32,428 nucleotides of DNA from positions 1 through 32,428 of the forward strand of contig JAPEVF010000517.1 of the NCBI GenBank assembly GCA_029747585.1, written 5' to 3'. The position numbers were made by a program, and so were the translations under genes. Source of the stretch: Pleurotus djamor. Lineage: Eukaryota; Basidiomycota; Agaricomycetes; Agaricales; Pleurotaceae. The notes under the pieces were generated by a model. It was given only the letters and a program-made list of their open reading frames with translations. It searched no databases and was not told the DNA's origin. Positions 10,406-20,484 of the stretch are shown here, in pieces. The first letter of the stretch is position 1; each line of letters starts with the position of its first letter.

Positions 10406-11746
10406 TCAAATGAAGACAAAACTCGTTCTGGTGGGAACATCAGCATTCCTCGCGACCTCGGTGAGATTCCTGCCGCCATCAACTCGTTGGAACATTACCA
10501 CGCCCTTTTCGCCAATTCCAGCACCAGCAATCAAAAACTCGTCGCTACCATCATCGACACGACCCAGCGCCATTGAACGGATTTGATCAACCCCAGTGAA
10601 CACTTGGTTGATCAACCGCAACGGACTAGCATCTTCTTGGCGTTTCGCGAACTGGCAACCACCGCGGGCGTAGATGCGCTTATGGAATTTGTGCATGCGT
10701 TTGGCGTGGCACGTACACCCCGGAGTTTCCGGAGGCGAAACAACAGCTCCAGAGTTTGTGTTGTTATTTGAGCTCGCGTTGGGGTTGATGAACTCGAAGA
10801 TGGCGATTGAATCACCACGAGGGTCTGTCGCGTTGCCGATGTTACGGTTGCTTGCGTAGATGATGGGATTGGGGAATTTCTCCGTGGGGGTAGAGATCAG
10901 GAGTTCAGCAGCAGCAAACGAAGATCCTGCGGGCTGGTCGGGCGGCACGATCGAGACGTTTGCGATCAGAGGTAAGGTGGTTCCATTTGGTCCTTCGGGG
11001 ATCTGCTGGGCTGTCAGAGTGGAAGTCTTCTCGTGAAGGGTGAAAAGTATTCCATCGAGGATGGCAATATGCCGCGGTCCAGCACCTGCATCGATGTCGA
11101 TCTGTCCTTGGACTTCAAAGTTGCCAGGTGCACCGTCGTTTACCAGACGCCAGATTTTGTCTGCGCCGAGATCGGGGACGAAGACCTCTCCGTTAAATTC
11201 GAGTGACATGTGTGGGTTGGAGGGCGCGCCTTCTGCTACAGGGAAAGATACGACGGGGGAATCCCTCTGGAAGCGCAAGGGATCGCCTGGAACGGTGGCC
11301 ACTAATGAACAATTTGGGGATCCAAACTATAGTACATGAGCTTGAGAGTCATCAGTCAGGAAGGATAGCGAAGTCTACACACGTTCATCGCCGTGACCTC
11401 TCCAGTGGATAGCGGGTTGGTGAAGGTTGGGCCATTCCCTCCCGAAGTGACTTCATCAACGAGGGTCAAACCACCCTCAGCATCCACCTCAAAGGATTGC
11501 AGAGCGCCCACAGGTGAAGCCTCATTTACAGCGCTAGGGATTCCAATCAGTGACCGTATGGGCGTTCCTCATCCAGAATTCCACTTACTATAGGATACTG
11601 GTGTTCTGGGGATGTGAAGCAATCCAAGAAGGGTTTACCCCAGTCGTTGAGTTTCTGAGCAATGTCAAAGTATTCGCCTCCGAGTCGAACAAGTAGCTGA
11701 CGACGAAAGAACTGAATCCGCCTGCGAGGATCGTGAAATTGACCAT
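10406..11746 (-). CDS. Lactonase-family seven-bladed beta-propeller (6-phosphogluconolactonase/muconate cyclase-like)
   Basis: Exons 11746-11589, 11533-11383, 11326-10406; 409 aa. The start MVNFTILAGGF, the blade motif NPSWIASHPQNTSILYAVNE and the later GAGPRHIAI and IIYASNRN are hallmarks of the lactonase propeller fold (PF10282). That family includes bacterial 6-phosphogluconolactonase and fungal carboxymuconate cyclase. No signal peptide is evident. An unusual insert before the last blade contains CTCHAKRMHKFHKR and another Cys about 20 residues from the first; it stays in frame, and the one intron I could draw through it (67 nt) would break the frame. The substrate cannot be assigned. Another propeller of the same family lies at 18923-20392. 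The 3' end converges with the MFS gene across 160 bases. Confidence 0.85.
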
Positions 11747-12325
11747 GACTGAACGTTAAGCTCGTGAACCAGACGAGGGATGAAGAATATAAAGGGCGCT
11801 AGGCCAAAGAAGGGAAAGATGAGAGGAAATGTGCAGGAAGTGAGCCCAAGAGCCCTGCGATATTTATGGGCGCGATGAAGCAGTGTGGCGGCGTGGCCTA
11901 GTGACACCTTCGTGTTTTGGATCACACAAACATCACCATCGCCCATTGTCTCGTTGTAAACAAACACAAAAGGCGCCTCTGTTGGCTGTGTGGCACCGAA
12001 ATACGGTTACGAGTGATTGATGATTGTTCCCGTCATATAAGACAAAGCGTGGTAGGTTGGCGGTAGGTGTGGCCGAGTCCCGACTTGTGTTGGAATTGGA
12101 GATCCAAAGATGGTTGGCCAAGCGCGCATCTACTACGTCAGTAAGTAGGCGGCGAAATTCGAGCGAAACGAAGACCTCGCTCGTTTGCGAGGGTCCCTTC
12201 CATACCCGAATCCTTGCGAAGACACTCGGATTCTAACAACTTGTGCGTGAGCGGTCCGAAGGAAGTAGTAGTAAGAACCTAGACGGCGAGACGAAGATCG
12301 AAATCTAACTTCAACCGACTACTAC
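11747..12325. other. Intergenic: lactonase promoter and reductase 3' flank
   Basis: About 580 bases. I see no gene. A TA-rich stretch (11787-11794, minus-strand reading TTTATATT) about 45 bases upstream of the lactonase ATG could be a weak TATA element. Confidence 0.5.
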
Positions 12326-15300
12326 TCAACAGGGCGGCAGAAAACCGACATTCCTCCAGTAGCTCAACCATTTATCAACATCTTCACAGCCCAGTATTTT
12401 CAAGCAATCCCCATCAACTTTCAGAGACTTCGCCACTTTCTCAGCGCGGTCAGTCGCTAGCCTTGGGAACCCAAAGGCTTCAGCATTTTCAGAGGGAAGT
12501 GGAGTCTCTAGGGCAGACTGATAGAAGTCTAACAAACGAAGGGCAGGAATCTTCTCGTCCACGTCGTTTGTATGGTCAGAGCTAGAATCCACTAATTTGG
12601 AAAACCAAGCTTCGTATTCCACCAAGGGAATACGGAGTTTGCGCGACACAAGGTGGAACAGATCGTTCCACTTGATGGGCTGCGGATGGACGATATGGAA
12701 GTAGCTCTGCGAAGTTGTCAAAGAAGAAAGAGACATTTGCGCAAGAGCCGAGGCCGCGATGTCAACAGGTATCCAGGAGATGATCTGTGGTGTGTGTAAG
12801 GTATTGGGGCCAGTTACAACATTCTCGTTCCACTCACCCCAGAAGCCTTCGGCAAGCATTCCATCTTTATGCTCGATTTGATGATGCTGGGTACCCATTC
12901 ATGTGGATGCCAGGATCCGTTTTTATAGCTACCGCACATCTGTCCAATGCGGACGATAATGACATCAAGCCCAGGTCGACTTGTCGAAGCTTGATGGAGA
13001 ATTCGCTCTGCAACCCATTTAGACTCGGGGTAGCCAGATCCAATAGCACACAATGAATCATGTATCGGCAGTTCTGGAGCCATATCGAGGCCAAGATCTG
13101 AGGGGAGGCACGATCAGGATCCAAAAGAAGAGGAGTGAAAAAGGGGACCAACTCCTAACAACGCCAATCGAGCTGACGAACAGAATTTTTGGAGGCCTTG
13201 CGCGTGGCGACCGCAGCGCGAAGTCGATCAGATCCCTTGTACCTTTTACAAGTGGTTCCATGGATGATAGTGCGACATTGAAATCAACTCGCCATGCTGA
13301 AGAATCATCAGACATGTCGATGGCTGGTGGGTGATACAAGTGGACATACCATTGTGTATGATACGGCTAACTTCTCGACTCAGCACCCCCTTAAGCGATT
13401 CATCAACGTCCTCTATCGAGCCGGTGTCACTCTCAACGAATACGACCTTGGGTGAAACAAGGAGCTTGACGTCCAAAGCCTTATCAAGGAAGGCGTCTGC
13501 TTGCCTTTCAAGTACCATTCGTGACGCTTTGGTATGTCTCCGGTTGAGGGCGTAGACTCTGTAAATTGTTTTATCGTTGAGTAAGGTCTCTAGGACGTGC
13601 GACCCGAGGCTCCCGGTGCTACCTGTGAGGAGCACACACTCGCCCACACTAGCAACATGGTCGGCGCCACCGAGGTGGTCGCCATCATCGGCTGATGGAA
13701 CGTGCTTCGGGAAATCTTGTGTATACTTCTCCACCATAGCCTCCATCTGAACAGCCGTTTCTTTTCCTCGTTCAGCATTAGAGATCGGACCAGTTTCACC
13801 AGGATCAGCTACATCGACCATATATTGAGCCAGCTGCTTGACCGAAGGATAGAGGTACACAAAGTTGACAGGAATCGGATTGGTGTCCAGATTGGCCGTG
13901 CGGAGGCATCGGAGGAAGGAGTTTCGGATCCACGTAGCCTGCAAGCTTGGGAGATGTTCTGATCAGATGAGTTCTTTCTCGGTATGAGGGAAATTTACCT
14001 ATCGCAGCCGTTTTGGAAAAAGTCATCTTCGTCAGAGGGAAGTTGCCTCATCACTTTGCCAACAACGTTCCTCACAAATCCGAGGCATTCGTTGTAAGTG
14101 AAAGCTCCAGGGATGACAAGATCCTCTTGTGAAGACTCTTCGACAGCTGCGTAAGCCCCGTTGATTTCGTCTGCATACGCGTTGATGATGAGATGGCGAC
14201 GCGGGGTCCCCTTCGCAGTATATTGGAAGGGCTTTGATGGACTGGCCACAATGATTAACTGTCACATAGAGCTCAGTGTTTCATTCGACACTGATTCTGA
14301 ATCGACAATCACCTCTTTGAAGATTCTGGAGTGAGAAGGTGCAAAACGGTTAGCTTCCTCTATCGTAGGCCTGAGAACTATCAGCGAGGTCTGATTGGAT
14401 CAGAAGCCGACGTACCATATCAAGTTTCGAAAGCCAGTCAACCGTTCGATGTCCATGGGGTCGAATGCGTGACTGGGACTAGGCTCAATAAGAATACCAG
14501 CCTGGAATCGACCTCTACCGAATATGATTCCATGGTTTACGGCAGGATTACGATTGACGATGGTTTCTGTTAACATTTGGGTGAGATCCATCCGTCGGAT
14601 ACATACTTCAAGGCCTACCAATCGGTACGGGATTGGTCTATAATGTAGGTCAAAACCGGTGATAGTACATCGATCGAAGCGGCGAACCTTCTCGCCAGTA
14701 GAGTGCATAATCTGATCATCTGCCCTACCATAAATTTTGAATAGTTTGTGGTTTGTAGGATGCCGAATGACCAGGTCGTTGGTATCGTAGCCAGTGGCAC
14801 CGTCGACATTCTTCGTATTGCTTACGGCGAGGTCATGGGTGGCGCATTTCTAATAGAAGGTCATCAGGCTATATGAATGAAGGAGAAGCTTCGGATTGAC
14901 CACGAAGACCAGCTGGAAGATGCCGAGCTCTTGGTCTTGCTCGATGAGTGTTGTCTTGCAATGATCAGATATCTCGAAGTATTCCCATCCTTCGGAGGGG
15001 GGTGACTCTCAATGCAGGGTGTAAGCTTCGCGAACGAGATCTAAAACGATAGGCAGGGACGCACTCATCAAGAACTTGCATGTACCACCTATTTCAGTTC
15101 TGAAAAGACTGCAGTGAGAACTATATCTCTGGGATTTCCGGTTGAACTCACGCTCCATAGAAAGGATATAACTTGACGCCAGCCTGGGCGAGTTTATCGC
15201 CGACGGCTTTTTGGATTGGGGCGCCGCCAAACATCTGGGAGGGGTCAGATAAGTTACTGATTCAGAAATGGAAGACACATACGACACCATCAAAGTGAGA

Positions 15301-16586
15301 AAGTTCGAAGACGTGATCAGGGTGCTGTGACCACTCCTATCCGTTCAGCGTATGAGCGCCTGTCGAAAATGAGCGAACACCGGAGTGCTGATCACTTACT
15401 TCCAAGAAGGAGGGAACACAGAAGATCAAGCTACTCCCTGTTCTTAGTGCACTCGAATATAAACTCTCTGGCGTAGAAAGTATAGGTGGGTCGCAAGGCT
15501 CGTAGTTAGACAGAATGACACCAGTCATTGTCTGATGTTCAATATATATAGGATTAATCGGCTTGTAGGGCTTCCATCAAGAAATAAATGAACATACCGC
15601 CCACTGAAGCGATACAACGCCCATGGCGTCTAAATAGGTCAAACTTTTTCAGAGGCGTCAAGCTTGTGAGTTGCTCAGACTCACGGAAGAATGGCAATGA
15701 GTGATTCGAAAGGGTCTTCCCACATATATCCATGTCTCCGAAATCTGAGCAGTTACGTCGATTCATGAAGACCGCACAAGGGGAAATGGGCCCTTACACG
15801 GCTGCATTCCCCATTGGAGGAGGTTTCGATGGCTCAATGGTATGGGTTTAGGGAATGACGTTGACCCTAATCCGACCAAGCTTTGTTAATTCGTGCTCCG
15901 TCAAGTTGAATGAGGAGAGGTACCTGAAGAGTGGAGAACGATGGCGACATCATCAAGCGACGCCTCGGGGAAAGGTGTGGCTTGACTTGGCGGCCGTGGT
16001 GCGACGTTAATGTCACGTCGATAAAGGTACTCGAAACTGGGCGCAGGTATGATGTTGACATCGTGTGACAGCTGTTCACAAGCGCTTTTGGCGAGTTTCT
16101 GCATAGCTTGATCGCGGCTGACGAACAGATGCGTGACACCCATTTTCTCCATCATATTCGCAGCGCCTTGATCGGAATTTCGGGGAGAAATTGGAAACAC
16201 AGTGTAACCAGCCCGCATAACCCCTGCAACCAAGGCGAAATAGCTGAGCTGATCTGGTAAAACCTTGTTGAGTATCCAAATTTCCTTCAAGATATGCCAT
16301 GTTCAAGTTACATACCAATTACGGCCAGGATGGCCACTACTGGTTTACGGGGAGGGGCATCTTGAACGGTCGAATTCACGAGATGCACAACCCGCTGTAT
16401 CCCTTCTGAGGCCATACTCCAAGTGACGACCTTGACTGAGCCTTCAGAGTCGTACTTGAACAGCGTGTGGTCAGGATTGTGGACATGGTGAAAGTCGTAT
16501 ATTTGTGGGATCAACAGCGAGCCATCCAGAGGAGGGCGGGTAAAGGAAGTCTTTGTGCCATAGTCAGTGAAATCGCGATGAGGCAT
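12326..16586 (-). CDS. NRPS-like adenylate-forming reductase (A-T-R)
   Basis: Nineteen exons: 16586-16316, 16253-15924, 15866-15798, 15744-15685, 15629-15598, 15531-15400, 15336-15283, 15234-15152, 15099-15065, 15007-14901, 14849-14688, 14637-14619, 14566-14416, 14370-14313, 14258-13999, 13945-13350, 13296-13153, 13097-12838, 12784-12326; 3282 nt, 1093 aa. The adenylation domain has SGSTSFPKPI (about 200), YGATE (about 341-345), GRADDQIMHSTGEK (432-445) and TAKGTPRR with Lys537. The carrier domain has FFQNGCDSL with phosphopantetheine Ser608; Cys replaces the usual second Gly. The thioester reductase domain has TGSTGSLG (715-722) and YPESK (877-881). Such enzymes activate a carboxylic acid, load it on the carrier and release it with NAD(P)H as an aldehyde. 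There is no condensation domain. The acid is unknown. The domain order differs from a full NRPS and the length is too short for Lys2. Confidence 0.93.
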
Positions 16587-16621
16587 GGGTTGCTTGAGTT
16601 ACAACACGTACCGGGTGAACC

Positions 16622-16631
16622 TTATATATAT
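16622..16631 (-). promoter_or_regulatory. TATA box of the NRPS-like gene
   Basis: The minus strand reads ATATATATAA here, 36-45 bases upstream of the ATG at 16586. This implies a short 5' UTR or a start site close to the ATG. Confidence 0.5.
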
Positions 16632-17427
16632 CCTTATCGGAGTTGTGTTTGGCCTGAGAAATGGCAGGTCATCTGGATACGTAAAAGGATTGTGCCGTCA
16701 TTGTATCTTGACAATGTTCTGCTAGTAAGTTCAAGAGCCAGGAGCCACCTATATACTACGTGACGTGCTGAGCAGCGGCAAGATCATTGTCATTGCCGCT
16801 GAGAGGGAAATTCGCCGCTTGGCTCTCCAGGGACGCACTCGGCTTGATCGGCTTGGAGAACTTACTTCTGGACGAAGCAACTGGAAACCTGGATAAAGCA
16901 TCGGCAGCGCAGAATCGCGAATATGATTCGTGATGCCTAAGGAAATAAGGGGCTTCGTTTCTACGCATGGGAGGAAGGGGCCTTCAGTATTTCGCGGCGT
17001 CGGTGTCGGAGTGCACTAGAGAACGTCCATTTAACTATGCACAGGGACTACTCAAGCTCAAGCTTGATGGGCCGTCGGCCACAACCTGAGGGACAGATGT
17101 TGAATACTGAGCAAAAACAAACCCGAGGATTTGGGTCAGTCCCAACCATTGTCCCAAACACCCGGGTTCCGACCCGATCTTGTGGACGAGACACAGGCTA
17201 AACAGTTCTTCTCTTTATGACAGTTCGCAAACTCAATCCAGTGAGATAGATCTTCGAGCAATAGAAGACGAGGATGGGAATTGGGAAGAATTAAACGTTG
17301 ACCTGTTCATTTGGAGATACATGGTTAGTATGAGGTTGATTGAGGGCTACAACATACTTACAACGAATCATTTGACGCTCTACGACACGACGTGTTAATA
17401 ATACAAGGTATATACGTGGAAGGAATA
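16632..17427. other. Intergenic region upstream of the NRPS-like gene
   Basis: About 800 bases. It should hold the 3' flank of the dioxygenase and the distal promoter of the NRPS-like gene. Open frames at 16756-16968 (minus) and 17180-17398 (plus) carry no motif, signal peptide or family resemblance that I recognise. Confidence 0.5.
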
Positions 17428-18712
17428 TCAGCCGCGCCAGTAGTTGGGGTAATCCGCACTTGCGTTCACTCCCTGAATGAGAGCGAAGTCAGTAGCAGCC
17501 GAGATAACCTCAGGTGAGGGCTTACCATCGTGATATACGCGATGAGCCCTTGGCCAATGATACCACCAAGCAGATGTGTCTTAAACACAGGGTTGTACTT
17601 CCCCTCGGGGCCGTGTGCGGTTTCGAAAATATTCAACGAGTCTCGCCAGTTACGGGTGCGACCATATGTATCTCGGATGGGGTTAGCGGAATAAGGCCAC
17701 ATCTGGATATCTTGTGATAAGTAATTGGAAGGCGGAAGCAAATTGAGGTTAACAGACAGACCTTGTCAACTTCGAGGTTAAGTCCATCCTCAAAGAAGAA
17801 CTGTCCGTTGTGGGCAAGGCGGCCGGGAATGAAGCTTCCATTTGCTAGCGGCTCCCATGTAGGGAAGACTTTGGCGTGGATGTGTGTCGCTCGTCCAGTG
17901 TAGTAGCCAGGGAAGATGGCTAGGTTGGGTTATTAATAGACATGAACGCGATGGGTTACAAACTGCCATACATGTAAACTGGGCTACTCCGTTACGATCC
18001 GTGGGCCAGGCTCCACGAAGCCACGTTTCTTCATGCGCAGTCCTAGGGAACGCAGAGAGAAGGCCACCACGCTTTCCGCCGACTTGAGGCGTCTCGTCCT
18101 TGAGGTGCGGGTAAGGCCAAGGATGACCAGCGTATTGACCTGTTGCGTTGGCTTGCCATATATCAACCAGAACGTTCGGTAGCGGCCGACAAGTCTCGAC
18201 GTCGATTACACCGATATCGAGGAGTAACAAAAGCCCGTTTTGATATTCTGCGATGTTTTGACGGATAGGGTGTCCAGCAATATGATAGTATGGTCCCTCG
18301 GTCGTCTCGGGGGCTAGTTATTCGTGAGGTCGCGTCAATGATAAGAGGGTCGGGCGCACGCACTAAGAACACATGTGTTGTTCTCTATCTTGGTTTCCTC
18401 AACAGGCGAACAAGATAGCAGTTTCTCGTTGGCCGCTTGCGAAGCCTGATCGCGTACACCCCCCGGCGCGTAGTCTGCGTAGGTCCCCTCCAGAAATAGC
18501 TGGTCGTACCCTGGAAGCGAGGGATTCCCAGCTAAAACCTTTTGAGCCCATGATCGCTTGCGAGCAGCAGTAAACTCTGCGACAGCCGGTGCACAATGGT
18601 AAGCAGCGGCTTGCAGTGACCGTTGGATTTCCAGTTCTTCGGGAGTTTTGGGCTCCTTGTGAGCTGAAACTAGGAGTAGCAAGCCAGAGAGGAGAAAAGT
18701 CGTTGACTTCAT
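17428..18712 (-). CDS. Secreted intradiol ring-cleavage dioxygenase (protocatechuate 3,4-dioxygenase-like)
   Basis: Exons 18712-18364, 18313-17972, 17919-17762, 17702-17526, 17472-17428; 356 aa. Residues 1-17 form a signal peptide (MKSTTFLLSGLLLLVSA). The catalytic region contains CVLTPETTEGPYY, LPNVLVDIWQANATGQY, and GYYTGRATHIHAK with R240, H243 and H245 in the R-x-x-H-x-H spacing of the non-heme Fe(III) site. Tyrosine ligands are present nearby but I cannot assign them. The C-terminus has KTHLLGGIIGQGLIAY and ends ADYPNYWRG. The family opens catechol-type rings between the two hydroxyls using O2. Several basidiomycete versions are secreted and act on lignin-derived catechols. It is divergently transcribed from a carboxymuconate cyclase-like gene. 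Confidence 0.93.
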
Positions 18713-18922
18713 GGAGGTTGAGGTGAAAGAGAGAATTGGGTTGGAGTCGACCTAGGAGCCATAACTTTGAAGGATGCCGTCCAACCAAGCAATCCGGAGC
18801 TTGTTAGAAGATCCGATCGTGTGAACATTATGCCACTTCCGGAGGATAAGCTTCCGGTCACATCATGTGATGTGACCGGAAGCTCAAATCGAAATTGAAC
18901 CTTGGACTCCAGGACCAAGTGC
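18713..18922. promoter_or_regulatory. Shared divergent promoter of dioxygenase and cyclase
   Basis: The 210 bases between two ATGs pointing apart must hold both promoters. The stretch includes the inverted repeat at 18849-18884, and the half-motif CTTCCGG appears again just to its left (18837-18843). Coordinate control of the two genes is an inference. Confidence 0.6.
18849..18884. repeat. 36-bp inverted repeat (two 17-bp perfect arms, 2-bp centre)
   Basis: AGCTTCCGGTCACATCA (18849-18865) is followed by TG and then its exact reverse complement (18868-18884). It ends 38 bases before the cyclase ATG and begins 136 bases from the dioxygenase ATG. Each arm holds a CCGG core, so it could be a dimeric binding site for a Zn2Cys6-type regulator. 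In RNA it could form a hairpin in the cyclase leader. Confidence 0.85.
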
Positions 18923-20392
18923 ATGGTAACCACCACCATCACCGCTTCATCGTCCATGGGCATCGACATGGACATCGGTGGGCTTCAAATTCCCTTCTTG
19001 AATGGAACTCTTCGCGAGAATGGTCCTCAAACAATCCACCACATAATCTCAGGATCATTCCGTTCGGTATCCTTGTTCCTTCTATCTTTCTCCCCACTTA
19101 ACCGCACGATTACACATGTGCAAACCATATCCGCGTTTGGACCACACCAATATTTATCGGCAAATCATCATAGGGACCGGGTCTACGCGACGAGCTGGGC
19201 CCAACCACCGTCGCTCAACAGCTGGAGAGTGAACGGGAGCGATAGTAATTGGATGATCGAGCACCTAAATACTGCACCGATAAGTACGTCTTCAGAGCAA
19301 GAAAGCGGATTACTGGCTAACCTATCAAGGAAGCGGCTACATCGTCATACATATCGATTCCCCCACCGTTTACGCATGCCTACTCGGCAGGGGGACCTAC
19401 CGGCGAAGTACACGAGCTAGACGAAGCGACCGGTGCGATCGGACAGAAGATCCAGCAAATTCTTTTTGTTCCCGAAGAAGAACTTGACAAAGCTGACAAG
19501 ACCAAGGTAGCACTGGTATGTGATCGTTATCCTCGTGTTCGTGTGGCATGGTTGGCTGACAGGGATAGAGATATGGATCCCATGCCGTTGAATTCTCATC
19601 AGAAGGTTTTGGGTTCATTCCAGTCTTGTGAGCAGATTAGTTCCGCCTCTAGGCCCGGCCCGGCTAACAAAATACCAGAGGGACGAATTCGATTGAAGTA
19701 TACCGTCGTACCGCTGCTCTCTTGAAACACGTTGGGACTACGATATCACCACGAGAACATGATGGCCCACGACACCTCGTTGTGTCCCCCAACGGTTTGA
19801 AGCTCTATTCAATCACAGAACACAGTACGGCATTCTTACCTCAAACCTGATTGCTCTCTGACCACTTTCAATAGCGAATTATATAGATGTTTACGACATA
19901 TCGAAAGATGGCGCGTTGACTTATCTTCAATCCAAGTCCGTCATCCCACCCAATCTGAGGGCCTCTGTATCTTCGTATAGAGGAGATACACTCCGTTTGA
20001 CCCCCCCCTACACCGTCAAANCCCTTCCCCCCCGTTATCTTTTTGCGACCACTCGCGGGGCTACACCCCAGACGAAGGGCTGGCTAGCCGTGTTTCGACT
20101 TGATGATCATGGCGATTTCTCTGGGGATGAAGATGGCGTGGAGCGGTGGGAAACACCTACATCTGGTGGCAAAGCCAATGCCATCGAGCTCCTGCAGCGG
20201 GATCAGAATGAAAACGGAGTGTGGGTCCTTTTAACTGATGACGACGAATCAGTGGAAAACGGCAACCCAGGTTTGAGAGTACTCGAGTGGAATGGATGGG
20301 GAACTGGCGGTGTTCGCGTGGTTGCGGAGTGGCCCGATGAAGATATCAAGGAGTCTATGCGAGGAGGTAGCCATGCATTATGGCTCGATTAG
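18923..20392 (+). CDS. 3-carboxy-cis,cis-muconate cyclase-like (lactonase-family beta-propeller)
   Basis: Exons 18923-19283, 19334-19515, 19569-19627, 19679-19824, 19875-20392; 421 aa from the first ATG. Later in-frame ATGs at 18956 and 18968 are possible starts. Motifs: IHHIISGSF near the start, DGPRHLVVSPNGLKLY, NYIDVYDIS, RYLFATTRG, SGGKANAIELL and the end GGSHALWLD. These match the fungal carboxymuconate lactonizing enzyme (Neurospora type), which in the protocatechuate branch cyclises 3-carboxymuconate to its lactone. No signal peptide, so probably cytosolic. One undetermined base (n at 20021) sits between C homopolymers; the frame stays open around it. The adjacent dioxygenase would make the substrate. 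Confidence 0.85.
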
Positions 20393-20484
20393 CTCATGGA
20401 TGTCACAAGTCGGTTCGTCAAATTATAATCTAAAATAGTCGTGAATACGCTAAGTTAAGGATGCGACCAAGTCCACGGCCTGTT

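Noticed and set aside
10680..10746. Possible intron removing the Cys/His-rich insert of the lactonase
   Set aside because: The best donor and acceptor give 67 nt, which shifts the frame and loses the conserved downstream blade.
10583..10859. Plus-strand frames opposite the lactonase
   Set aside because: Antisense to the propeller exon that carries family motifs.
16756..17398. Short open frames in the gap between dioxygenase and NRPS-like gene
   Set aside because: No start context, splice continuity or recognisable sequence.
18902..18922. Upstream extension of the cyclase to 18902
   Set aside because: The codon at 18902 is TTG; the first ATG in frame is 18923.
20021..20021. Undetermined base in the cyclase (another at 28949 in the fusion gene)
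   Set aside because: Each is a single n with the frame intact on both sides; a sequencing or assembly uncertainty, not evidence of a pseudogene.
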